Assembly (NCBI GenBank): GCA_032622095.1
Contig: CP136067.1
Coordinates: 98,756,707 to 98,820,706, forward strand
Origin: Siphonodentalium dalli
Lineage: Eukaryota > Mollusca > Scaphopoda > Gadilida > Siphonodentaliidae
DNA: 64,000 nucleotides
Direction: 5' to 3'
The notes below the pieces were generated by a model. That model was not told the DNA's origin. It did no database searches and saw nothing but the letters and a program-made list of their open reading frames with translations. Below are positions 10,150 through 19,860 of this stretch, piece after piece. Numbering within the stretch: the stretch's first letter is position 1; each line of letters opens with the position of its first letter. A program made the translations under genes and the position numbers.

Positions 10150-11207
10150 TACTATATATTTTGAGACTTCTGTATGTATATGTGTGTGTGGGTAATTCAT
10201 AGAATCGGAAAAGCGTGGACGGATTGAGCTCAAATTTCGTATATAAGTGTAAAATCCCACGTACACCGCCGTGGTCACGTTTTGGAGAAGCTCAGAGCAC
10301 CGTTTCTCCCTTCCAAATCATCAAAATCACCGCAATCGGCACTTCGGGGTTAATAGCGTTGATATATAAAGAGCGTTCGTTTTCCGCAGTGTCTATATAA
10401 AGAGCGTCGTTTTCAATTCAATGCAATGTTATACGGCAGACTCGAAATATTATGCAGAGATATTTCACGACGGGAAGCGTTTGTTTTCAATTCAATGCAA
10501 TGTTATCGTAGAGAGATGTCACGACGGGAAGCGTTTGTTTTCAATGCAATGCAATGTTATCAATGGACGGGTACGGCAGACTCGAAATATTATGCAGAGA
10601 GATTTCACGACGGGAAGCGTTTGTTTTCAATTCAATGCAATGATATCGTAGAGAGATTTCACGACGGGAAGCGTTTGTTTTCAATGCAATGCAATGTTAT
10701 CGCTCGAAATATTATGCAGAGAGATTTCATGACATTAGGACGGGTACGGGCAGGTTTAAAAAAAACATAAAATGCATTTATCTTGATTAAAAAGGCAGAA
10801 TTAACTCATCGGAAAACAAAACGTGCGTGTTGTGTCATTCGTATGTCTGTCCTACCTAGGAACGGGGGATTTCATCGGGTCAGTTTTCCTCCCGATGTAC
10901 CTTAAATCATACCTCTTTTAGGGACGGGTACTGCGTGTTGTGCGAAAACAAAAAAATGCGTGTTGTGTGATTCTTATGTCTGTCGTTCCTAGAAACAGGG
11001 GAAATTTCCATCGGGTCAGTCTTAACCTTCAAATGGGTACCCACAAATTATATATTGTGACCCCGACCTGACCTTGACCTTGAAAATGATCAATTCAAGG
11101 TCAAATTTGGTAAAATATTGAAAAAAAAAAAAAACAAAATTAAAATAAAAATTAATAAAAATGTCATGTTTCGGACCAACGCCGCCAGTGGCGGGCTAAC
11201 CTGCTAG
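10150..11207 (+). mobile_element. Helitron-like unit A8 (family 1) with internal minisatellite
   Basis: It starts TACTATATATTTTGAGAC and ends GCCGCCAGTGGCGGGC...CTAG at 11204-11207. Between about 10410 and 10710 a unit containing 'cacgacgggaagcgtttgtt' and 'tcaattcaatgcaatg' is repeated four to five times with irregular period. Confidence 0.8.
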
Positions 11208-11614
11208 TCTACTATATATTTTGGGACTTCTGTTTGTTTGTTTATTAGCTATGGCCGGGGAAACTGCCGGGCGGATTTAGCCCAAACTTGCTATCTGAGG
11301 GTAAAAATCCATGGGAATGGTCATCGGACTGCTTTTGAGAACGTAAGAGCACTCATTCTCAAATCCCCCGCCACCGGAATTCATGGGTTAATCGCGTGAT
11401 AGTTAAAGAGCGTTCGTGTCCGCAGTGTCGTCGATAAACAGCGTGTGTGTGTCCAGACATGTGCGTGTTGTGCCTGTGTACAGACATGAGCGTGCTGTGT
11501 GATTCTTAAGTCTGTGTTCGTACTTAGTGGTTCGTGGGAATGGGGGAGATTTTCACGGGTCAGTTTTTCCGCCCGAGGTGACCTTCACCTTGAAACGGGT
11601 ACCCACAAATGATA
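11208..11614 (+). mobile_element. Helitron-like unit A9, 5' part only
   Basis: It starts TCTACTATATATTTTGGGAC after the previous CTAG. After about 400 bp, at 'acccacaaatgata', a new 5' end begins inside it. Its own 3' hairpin is not recovered downstream. Confidence 0.65.
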
Positions 11615-11638
11615 TCTATTATATATTTTGGAAGATCT

Positions 11639-11695
<57 letters not shown>

Positions 11696-12545
11696 CGCGA
11701 TGGACTCGAATACGGCTGGACCGATTTCGACCAAACTTAGTACGGACACGTAATTCGACCCGGGAACGAACATGGGCCTATTGATTTTCAGATCCGAGGT
11801 CAACTTTTCACGTGCCGAGGTCAAATCTGTTTTTACGCTGTGTTACGGGACTTCCATTTGAGTTCGGTGCTTACAAATCGATTCGAAACAGCGCGAATAA
11901 TAAAACGCCAGTCATAATAATGACACTGTGAGAATCTTTCGTGTTTCCTCTTTCCAACGATATATAATGCGTATGTATCCGTTTTAGTTATCTGCCTCAA
12001 TTATCAAGAAGAAGTGGTACTATCTTCCATCAGGATAAAAACAATGCGTAACTTCTATGACGTCGTTAGAGGTCAAAACGTTAGATCGCGTTAACGCTTA
12101 ACCGGCCGATGCATTTGACTGTATCTCGGGCACCGATGGTAATTTATCTTTACGTTGAAACTTGATAATTAATGAGCGTGTGTATATGAGGCGCGTTTAT
12201 ATAATTGAGTGGAAATCAAATCGGGTTAAACTGGCGGATTTATACGGACGAAATTTGATGCATAGTGTATCTCGGTATCCGCTGGGCCGATTTCCCGGTA
12301 TCCGCTGGGCCGATTTCCACCATTTTTGGGGTGTTGGTGTTTGACCCCACCTGACCTTGACCTTCACAATGGTCAATTCAAGGTCAAATCGGGTAAAACC
12401 GGATGGATTTCGACGGGTACTTTTGTCGGGTACTTTTGTTCGGGCATTGTGGTTTGGACGGGTCAAATCGTGACCCCACTTGACCTTGGTCTTCAAAATA
12501 GACAATTCAAGGTCAAAGCCCGGACGAAGTCGCGTCACCTTCTGG
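11615..12545 (+). mobile_element. Helitron-like unit A10 (family 3)
   Basis: It starts TCTATTATATATTTTGGAAG at an A/T junction and ends GCCCGGACGAAGTCGCG...CTGG at 12542-12545 (CTRR, G variant). It opens with a (GT)n tract at 11641-11695. The interior contains 'ctggaccgatttcgaccaaa' and late 'ggtcaattcaaggtcaaa' motifs, the plus-strand equivalents of the minus units at 5155-6248. Confidence 0.78.
11641..11695. repeat. (GT)n microsatellite
   Basis: A long GT run with one TTT interruption lies about 26 bp inside the 5' end of unit A10. The reverse complement of the same tract appears near 5710-5745 in the minus-strand unit. Confidence 0.9.
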
Positions 12546-12759
12546 TAATATATAGTTTGGGACTGCTGTCTGTTTGTTTGTTTGTCTGTTAGCTATGGCC
12601 GGGAAAACTGCTGGACAGATTTCGACGAAATTTGATACCTACGGGTGTTTTTGTCCGGGGAGTGTTTTGGACGGGTTAAATAGTGACTCCGACCTGAGAT
12701 TGACCTTCAAACTGGTCAATTCAAGGTCAAAGCCCGGACGAAGTCGGATCACCTGCTAG
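12546..12759 (+). mobile_element. Short Helitron-like unit A11 (family 3, 214 bp)
   Basis: It starts TAATATATAGTTTGGGAC and ends GCCCGGACGAAGTCGGATC...CTAG at 12756-12759. It is the smallest complete unit and shows the minimal parts: 5' end, 'tctgtttgtttg', 'tttcgacgaaatttgatacc', 'ggtcaattcaaggtc', hairpin and CTAG. It closes array A; the next base begins the flank shared with array B. Confidence 0.8.
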
Positions 12760-14075
12760 TAGTATATATTTGGTATCGTTCTCTTGGCCTCTCTATATCA
12801 CATAAATACTTTGTATAGAAAACCCTCAAACCAACTCGACGACGATTTCCCTGCGCCCATGTTGCGCAAATTCTAGTATAAAAAGTGTGTCTATTTCAGA
12901 CAAAGATCAAACATGAAATATGACCAGACAAGATGTAGAAACCGCTAATACCATTACCAATATAACAACACCAGTCGAACGTGATTAACTTGCAAAGCAA
13001 TAACACCGGGCACCAGGTTACGGACAACCACAGGCACACACACCGTGGGTAAATACACGGTCAAAAGAACGGTTGTTTTTGTATGGTTATATCTGGCATA
13101 TACCCATGGTTATATATAAACGGGCTACGAGCATCGTCATAGTGTTTATTAAGTGTGTCTGTAAAATAAACACGTTGAGTGTTTATTATAAAGCGCTATA
13201 ACTAAACATGTGTTAATATAAACACTAGTGTTTATTCATAGTTGGATGGAGTGTTTATTTTAAAACACTATGACATGTTTTGATATAAACACTGGTGTTT
13301 ATTCATAATTTGATGGAGTGTTTATTATAAACCACTGTGACATGTTTTTTATATAAATACTGTTGATTCAATTATAAAACACGTGTTTTTACTACAACAT
13401 ATCATGTCATATAAGTGTGTCTCTCGTGTGTTTTTAATTACAAGTGTTTATAGGAAATTATTTCTTACAGTGTAGTGTGTGCGCAGGAAATTGTTGACCG
13501 ACGCACAGCAAAACGAACGAAGGACGCTATCCCATGGCAATAGCTCAAACTTGACTTTGTAAAGTTGAGCTAATAATTCGGTGCCAATAAGACGGTGAGT
13601 CTGTATTTCCGTTGGAAGCATCATTTGAATGCATGATTTGAATGGAAGCATTAGCAGCTACCCGCATTCATCTGCATATATCAATGTAGAATAAATCTGC
13701 ACAAAAAATTTTCTCCCATTCTGACCACTACAAATTAGCAAAAGCTTCAGTTTAACAATGGCGCGAAAAGTCTTTGTTTGCTGCCGCGAATTGAACTGAT
13801 AAAACCGTCGGCGAGGCAGTGGAATAAATGGATTCCGAAATGTTAACCAATGGAGCTATATCGCATGGAAAACGTTTGAGTATGACAAATATAATGCGTG
13901 TTTTTTTGTTAAAGATATATGTATTGTCAGTGATTGTTCGTTGTGGCGCCTTTATACAGAAGTGCGTTCTTTTCCCGAATGAATGTCGCGCAGCATTTCT
14001 GTTCAACAACCATACACGAGTATTGAAGTTACAATCTTGCCACAAATTGCTCTATAAGAAAGATGTCAAAAGATT
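12760..14075 (+). repeat. Array-flanking duplicated segment, copy A
   Basis: This starts TAGTATATATTTGGTATCG immediately after the CTAG of array A. The same sequence starts at 28416 immediately after the CTAG of array B and stays similar to about 29770. It contains an AT-rich stretch (13130-13450) of 'gtgtttatt' and 'aaacactagtgtttatt' palindromic motifs, also seen weakly at 19860-20220. The first bases resemble a Helitron 5' end, so the whole flank could itself be the start of a longer element. Confidence 0.75.
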
Positions 14076-14091
14076 ATCGGGTCAGTCTTAA
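13828..14091 (+). CDS. Possible 87-aa ORF in flank, copy A
   Basis: The open frame has a hydrophobic segment around residues 24-45 and resembles a small membrane or secreted peptide. The copy at 29520-29780 keeps the frame for about 80 codons. I counted about five amino-acid differences and four synonymous ones by eye, which is not clear purifying selection. The last residues here run into a captured Helitron fragment. No family was recognised; it may be chance. Confidence 0.2.
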   Translation: MDSEMLTNGAISHGKRLSMTNIMRVFLLKIYVLSVIVRCGAFIQKCVLFPNECRAAFLFNNHTRVLKLQSCHKLLYKKDVKRLSGQS

Positions 14092-14122
14092 CCTTCAAAC
14101 GGGTACCCACACATTATATATT
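14076..14122 (+). mobile_element. Stray Helitron family-1 interior fragment
   Basis: About 45 bp from 'tcgggtcagtcttaacct' through 'aacgggtacccacacatta' match the family-1 interior (for example 4903-4947) with one or two differences. It lies outside the arrays and marks the point where copies A and B of the flank diverge. Confidence 0.65.
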
Positions 14123-14205
14123 GATGGGACCTATGAATAAACATGCTTGATGGGACCTATATAAAACATGCTTGATGGGACCTATGCATAAACATGCTTG
14201 ATGCT
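14123..14205 (+). repeat. 26-bp minisatellite, about 3 copies
   Basis: The unit 'gatgggacctatgaataa' plus 'acatgctt' starts at 14123, 14149 and 14174 with small variations. Confidence 0.8.
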
Positions 14206-14329
14206 TAGTCAGTCTTTGTATCTTTTTATATTATTATCTGAAGTCGGTTTTTATATTATTATCTATACATTTGCATCATTAATGGCAAATAAATATTTTT
14301 ATTATCGTTAATCAAACTTACTTCAATTA

Positions 14330-14452
14330 TACATGTATTGTTATTGTGTGATGGCATGCATAATATTTATTCAAAACGGTTATCAAAGAAGCGCCGGACA
14401 ACGTTGGGCAATTTACAGAAACAAAAATCTTGTTTTCGCTAAGCATAGTCAA
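14330..14452 (+). repeat. Dispersed repeat, partner of 920-1042
   Basis: Nearly identical to 920-1042. The copy is interrupted at its 3' side by the small TIR element starting at 14451. Confidence 0.75.
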
Positions 14453-14890
14453 AGGTACTCAATCCGATTCGATGGTCCCCATATCATCACATTCCAACAA
14501 CAACAACATTTGTTTAAATGCTGCATCAGTTATCAGAATCGATTAATTGCCCAAAAGTAATGCTAACCACAATCAACTATAGTATAAAATTGCCCAAAAC
14601 CTGTTATTTATCAACGTTTTGTTCAAAGAAATTTTGCCGGTTGTCAAATATCTGACACAAAATGCCACTGGATTTTAGAATTATCGATCTTCATCCGCTC
14701 TCTGGTCAGATAAGTTCTTCTCTTCGGCAGTTTACTTGGCCACTTAAAATTAAAATAATAGGTTTCAAACATCGATATATGATCACTCCTAGCTTTGATG
14801 GGTGGGATCCTCGACTCAAATCAAATGTGTTTTACCCCCGAAGCCAAGGAAATAGTAATTTTCGAGCGATAATTCGGATTGAGTACCTTT
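14451..14890. mobile_element. 440-bp MITE-like element with ~18-bp TIRs
   Basis: The left end AAAGGTACTCAATCCGATT and the right end (reverse complement AAAGGTACTCAATCCGAAT) are inverted copies. The interior has no transposase. The flanks ('cataggtc'-side and 'aatacgtacc'-side) show no clear target duplication, so the superfamily is undetermined. Sequence resembling the right flank also occurs near 1410, consistent with insertion into the duplicated block. Confidence 0.55.
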
Positions 14891-15594
14891 AATACGTACC
14901 GCAAGACTTATCATTTCGGCCAATTTGGCCGGTTACTTCATGTGACTTTTTCATCTGACGTGTGTGTCGGATAATTGATCTGGAGGATTTATGTAAATTT
15001 TAGCCCAAACTACATTTCCAAGTAACGATGGTTTTGTTGTTTATTTTGAGGAATAATACCGCGTCAGATGAATTCAGCCCAAATATGTTAACAGTTGTCG
15101 TGTCAAACATTCGGCAGTAGGTTAGCGTTATTTAGTATTTGTGGATGTCCTTTAACATGGGGAAAATAGACTACTGCGCTTGAACGAGCATGTGAATTTG
15201 TCGTTTTTAATGTACAGCAACTTGATAATCAATAACAGAGGCATTCTCTGTCAAATAAGGTCGCTCTATTTACGGTATTAATTGCGGAACTTTCTAAAGT
15301 AAACTACGCGTAAACGGATACATACGGTAAATTATAGAATGTGCCGGAATCGGCCTAATCGCCCCATGGCCAACTCGCCCAGTCGACGTGTGTCAATTCG
15401 GTACCTACTATAACATGTACCCGAGTCCGATTCGGAATAAAAGATGTATACGGGTGTTATATAGCGTTTGGTGTATATGTCCGGGCTGGGACATGGAATA
15501 CAACAACGTTTGAATTGTTTTTAAATTTACAAATTTGTTGATTTTATTCAATTTTTTTTCGTTCTGAAAACACACTATAAAGTGTATATAATAT
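14891..15594. other. Intergenic, nothing recognised
   Basis: AT-rich DNA with no supported gene or element boundary. Confidence 0.45.
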
Positions 15595-15893
15595 AATAAC
15601 GAACACGAGACATACATAATTTATAAACTGTTAACAAAAGATATCAAATTCAATACATGACAAAGATGACTCAGTGGAGTTTATAAAGTGAACATAAAAA
15701 CATTGAGGTAAGAATCTTTTTAAGGAATGCAACTTTATTTAATGATAATAAACACATAAATTAAAATAACAAACATGAGACATACATGATTTATAAACTG
15801 TTAACAAAAGATATCAAACTCAATACATGACAAAGATGACTCAGTGAAGTTTATAAAGTGAACATAAAAATATTAAGGTAAGAATCTTTTTAA
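15595..15893 (+). repeat. Tandem duplication, 170-bp period
   Basis: Two copies of a segment containing 'gagacatacatgatttataa' and 'gacaaagatgactcagtg' start near 15607 and 15777. They differ at only a few positions. Confidence 0.85.
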
Positions 15894-17337
15894 GCATTAC
15901 TAAACCGTTTAGCACAGACCACAGTCCACTTCACTCATCCGATCATCACCAAACTTCATATTTATCTTGATATTGATCTATCAGATGAGAGCTATCAAAT
16001 ATTTTTTTAATTTCATAGGAAAAAATGGTCGCCAGCGGCCATATTGCATTTACGTTATATTTTATCGCGTCATGTCGATATCTAGTATTACTTAGAAATT
16101 TCACCTTTCCAGATTCATAATTGCTCCATTGACTGTAACAGATGAAATTATTCCCCTCTTCGGATAGAGTGTCACTGAAACTTTATTTTGTCAGACTGTC
16201 TGTATAATCACTGATTATATATGGCAATAATCTGTAATAAGATGTAGCACTATTTTATTTTATATTTACATGCAGTGCTGTTTTTATACATCAATTCTAA
16301 TCCCCCTAGATCATCATGTGATCGATCATACATCGCGCGAGGACCTGGTTGAATTAAGGGGGGTTTTATGGATCACTTCTGTCCTCAAGCTAGATTATAC
16401 TTATGACATTTAATGGCATGTTTCTAACGTGGAGGGTTAGATATGCTTGAGAAACCACCACTCTTTAATTCACACCAAGTTCTCAGCTGTCATGTTCGGA
16501 TATTAGAACCCATAGCCATGATATATGGTTTATTTTGTGTATACTAGTAATATAGTTATTTTCAGTACCTTTATATACCAGTACTGTGTATAACAATGCA
16601 TATAAATTAATCCATGTATACATGTATATTGATTCAACGGATTCAGTGGTTTTGTCCATCAGTCTATCAAATTTGCGGGGAAAACATGGCCACAAGCAGT
16701 AAACCTGCTAAATTTCGAATTTGAATCAATTGGCGCACCCTGCAGCCAGCTTTTATTGGAGAACTTTTTCTTATGTGGATATTTTGGGTCACCGCTAGAT
16801 GTGAGCCATATTTTGTTCTCAAACTGTCCCTGTGAAGACATCACTGCCAGCGGTGATCTTCAATTTTACTATTTTTATGGCTAAATAATTTGGTTGATCC
16901 TACAGACGACACCCTTGTCCGATCGTCATCAGATTCCACAATTATCTTCTGGATAACCAGGGTGAGAGTAATCTAATTTTCCCGAATTTCTTTAAAAAAC
17001 ATTACCACAGGCAGCAACTTGGTATCTTACTCTTTGATCCTCTTTTGCATGACTGAATTGTTTAGCAACTGTACAGACATATCCCTCGTCTGGTTTTTAT
17101 ATACATGTATATCTCTTCATGCGGATAGCCAGTATTACGTAGGTACTTCAACTTTCTGCATTCCTGTCATCATTTGAAATATAAAAATTTACCTGATACA
17201 TGCACCCTTCAAAATTTGTTTCGTCGTATCTATTTTAATGACCCGTATGGTAATATTGATACAGATATATTTGTCAAACATTTCTTTGTACAATATACAG
17301 GTATTTAGTTTGTAACTAAATCTAGAAATATATAATA
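15894..17337 (-). repeat. Degenerate 'ggccatatt' dispersed repeats
   Basis: Several stretches (15920-16080, 16690-17000, 17040-17180) carry 'catcaccaaacttcatattt' and 'gccagcggccat' motifs. These are reverse-strand, diverged relatives of the module at 2290-2525 and 19210-19850. Nothing else is recognised between them. Confidence 0.5.
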
Positions 17338-17839
17338 GTAGCTCGTGGACCCCACTTCGTCCGGGATGTTCCCCTCTGATTTTCGGAGAAATGCGCGATT
17401 TAACCTTGAATTGACTATTTTAAAGGTGACGGTCATGTCGGGGTCACGATTTGACCCGTCCAAAACACTCCCCGGACAAAAGTCACGACAAAAGTACCCG
17501 TCGAAATCCGCCCGGCTTTATACCCGATTTGACCTTGAATTGACAATTTTGAATGTCAAGATCAGGTCAGGGTCATGATTTGACCCACCCGAAACACTCC
17601 TGGGACAAAAGTAACAGTAGGTATCAAATTTCGTTGAAATACTTCCGCTTTACCAGATTTGACCTTGAATTGATCTTTTTGAATGTCAAAGTCAGGTCGG
17701 GATCAAGATTTGACCCGTCCAAAATACTCCCTGGAAATAATTTCCCCTAGGTATCAAATTTCGTCAAATCTGTCCGGCAGTTTTCCCGGCCATAGCTAAC
17801 AGACAAACAGACAGACAAATGTCCAAAATATATATTAAA
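17338..17839 (-). mobile_element. Minus-strand Helitron-like unit C1 (family 3)
   Basis: On the minus strand it runs from TTTAATATATATTTTGGAC at 17839 to a CCCGGACGAAGTGGGG hairpin and CTAC at 17338, a one-base variant of CTAG. The interior repeats 'ttcaaggtcaaat' and 'gtcaattcaaggtt' three to four times. It abuts unit C2 head-to-tail on the minus strand. Confidence 0.7.
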
Positions 17840-18222
17840 CTAGCTGATGTACTCGACTTCGTTCGGGCTAGTTAGGGATCTTTTTTGTGATCGCCTCCAT
17901 CTGGACAGTACCCAGTATATACAGCGTCTGGCCAAACTATTGTTCAATTGGTCCAGAAACATGCCTATATCAGCACGTTCGAGAACATGGTCCCACGTGA
18001 AATTGGACCCGACCATATTGCTCCCGGGATCGAAGTAGTCCTACACACAAATTTTTAGTCGGATCGGTCAAGGTCCAGAAACATGCCTATGAGCGAGGTC
18101 AAGTTGACACGTTAAATACCAAATTCGAGCAGTGTTAGAGTCTATAACACATACACATATGCATTCACGCATACACACATACATACATACATACAGACAG
18201 GTGTTTCAAAATTTATAATCGA
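17840..18222 (-). mobile_element. Minus-strand Helitron-like unit C2
   Basis: On the minus strand it starts A|TCGATTATAAATTTTGAAAC at 18222, passes a (TATG)n tract, and ends CCCGAACGAAGTCGAG...CTAG at 17843-17840. It is a diverged member with the same end grammar and joins unit C1 directly. Confidence 0.68.
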
Positions 18223-18940
18223 TAGCTACAACAATTCTATGGTAGATAGTTCACGGCCGACCTGATGCATGCATCTTAGTTTTCTTGTATACTATAGCGT
18301 TTTGAACCTAAAACCCCTGTCACACTCCGCTGCGATCAGGCCGGCGCTTGCATTGCGCTGAAAAGCTATCAATGCGCCAAGCTAAATGCATTAGGTATCC
18401 AAGAACCGATTGGTGACGCAGTTGACACTGGCTAGGACGGGAGAGGGCCCCGTGATTGCCATTGAGTGTCAGGGCGCCGCGCTTGTTTTGTGCATGCACA
18501 AAACAAGCGCAGAGTTTCGGCGTTCTGACCAGGGCGCAGTACTGTCGCCATGGCAGCGAAAAGCCTGAGCGTCCCGTTGGCGTAGCAAGAATGCATACAA
18601 GCTACTCGTGGTCGCAGTGAGAAACCAATCTTGTCATCTGCGACTGCGGTAAGCTTAAAACCCCTGTCACACTCCGCTCCGATCAAGACGGCGCTTGCAT
18701 TGCCCTGAACAAGTACCAAAATATGAGTAACACGCAGGAGGAGCGCGGAAAACTATGCCGCTTATCACGTTTATATTGCGCTCTTATTACGACCCATTGC
18801 GTTTCTACTTTGTCAAGTCTCACGCTCTCACGCGCTCTCACTGTGCTTCCTCTAAGCTGCAAATGCCCTTAGTGCGACCAAGTCGCTGTCATTGTGTTGC
18901 TAGTACGTTCTCAATAACGTTCTCTGTGTGGGTGCGGAGA

Positions 18941-18949
18941 TTATAAATA
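18941..18949 (+). promoter_or_regulatory. TATA box, copy B
   Basis: TTATAAATA lies 66 bp before the ATG at 19008. Spacing to the conserved 'ccagtcatagtcag' and to the ATG matches copy A. Confidence 0.55.
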
Positions 18950-19007
18950 ACGCATCCTGCGTGCTCCAGTCATAGTCAGTTTTTAGGTTGTGTGAATATA
19001 CCCAACA

Positions 19008-19079
19008 ATGTTTATAATTGTTATCATATGCACATTAATTCATATCGCTTGTATAATGAAAGTGTCAAAAACAATGTAG
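19008..19079 (+). CDS. 23-aa hydrophobic ORF, copy B
   Basis: Same start, length and TAG stop as 2109-2180, with conservative amino-acid differences. Followed 22 bp later by a splice-donor-like GTGAGT. It could be an upstream ORF of a spliced transcript or a short peptide. The function is unknown. Confidence 0.35.
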   Translation: MFIIVIICTLIHIACIMKVSKTM

Positions 19080-19129
19080 CTCAACTTGGGGAAGCGTCAA
19101 GGTGAGTAATGCTGAGTAATGCTGAGTAA

Positions 19130-19860
19130 TCAATTGAATGATAAAGAAGGGAAGTCAAAACAATTATGTATAGGACTGATGTAGTTTAAATTATTTACAT
19201 TTAAAAATAGTTCAACAATAAAAAATGGCTGCAATGTTTGCCAATGGATTCGGCATGTGAAACCCAAGATGGCTGCTGGCGGATATGCCTTATAACGACA
19301 TTGGGGGGGGGGGGTATTATACCTCGATTCAATCTAGTTTTCACCCAGAATATCCATATGAAGTTTGGTGACGGTCGTATGAAGTAGGCTGTCTGTATAG
19401 TATGTCACAGGATTTAGTCATGGAAAGAGTAAAATAAAAAATTGATGCGGCCATGTTTTTAAACGAAATTTGGACAAATTCAACAGCTCCCATCTAGATG
19501 TCACACTGATGATCGATATGCCGTTTGGTGATAATCAGTCAAGGATTTAGTCATGCAAAGAGTAAAATACAAGATGGCCGCCGACAGCCATGTTTTATCG
19601 GCATTCGTTCAAATTCAATAGCTCTCATTTAGAGGTATTCCTAAGCATACCTCTACAATTCCAAAACATGTCCCCGAATAAATGCGAGCTGCATGGTGTG
19701 TCAATGGATTCAAATATGAAATCCAAGACGACTGCTGGCGGTCATGATGTTTAACAAATTTCGGAAGCAATCAATGGCTCCCGTCTAGAGGTCACCCCGT
19801 ACATCCGTATTAAGTTTGGTGATGACCGGATGTGTGATGCGATCTGTACACTCTTAAAAA
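19130..19860 (+). repeat. Dispersed 'aagatggctgc' repeats, copy B and extension
   Basis: The first 300 bp match 2223-2525. Then two or three further diverged modules follow, each with a 'gatggc(c/t)gc' core and 'gtttggtgat' sequence. A G12 homopolymer lies at 19303-19314 and is absent from copy A, a likely replication-slippage or sequencing-sensitive site. Confidence 0.65.

Larger units (their letters stand above)
18295..19105 (+). promoter_or_regulatory. CpG-rich duplicated promoter segment, copy B
   Basis: This is the second copy of 1440-2200. It keeps the twice-repeated 'cactccgctgcgatcagg' type motif, a TATA box (18941-18949) and the short ORF. After the ORF it has CAAG|GTGAGT at 19098-19107, a good splice-donor match that is broken in copy A. 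That suggests copy B could still define a non-coding or uORF-bearing first exon. No second exon was identified. Confidence 0.5.

Noticed and set aside
10400..10710. CRISPR-like look of repeated 'cacgacgggaagcgtttgtt' units
   Set aside because: Irregular spacing, repeats longer than spacers, eukaryotic element context; it is an internal minisatellite.
1440..19105. Promoter-like copies at 1440 and 18295 as the two LTRs of one retrotransposon
   Set aside because: No gag/pol sequence lies between them, the copies do not begin and end in TG/CA at clear borders, and adjacent non-LTR sequence is duplicated as well.
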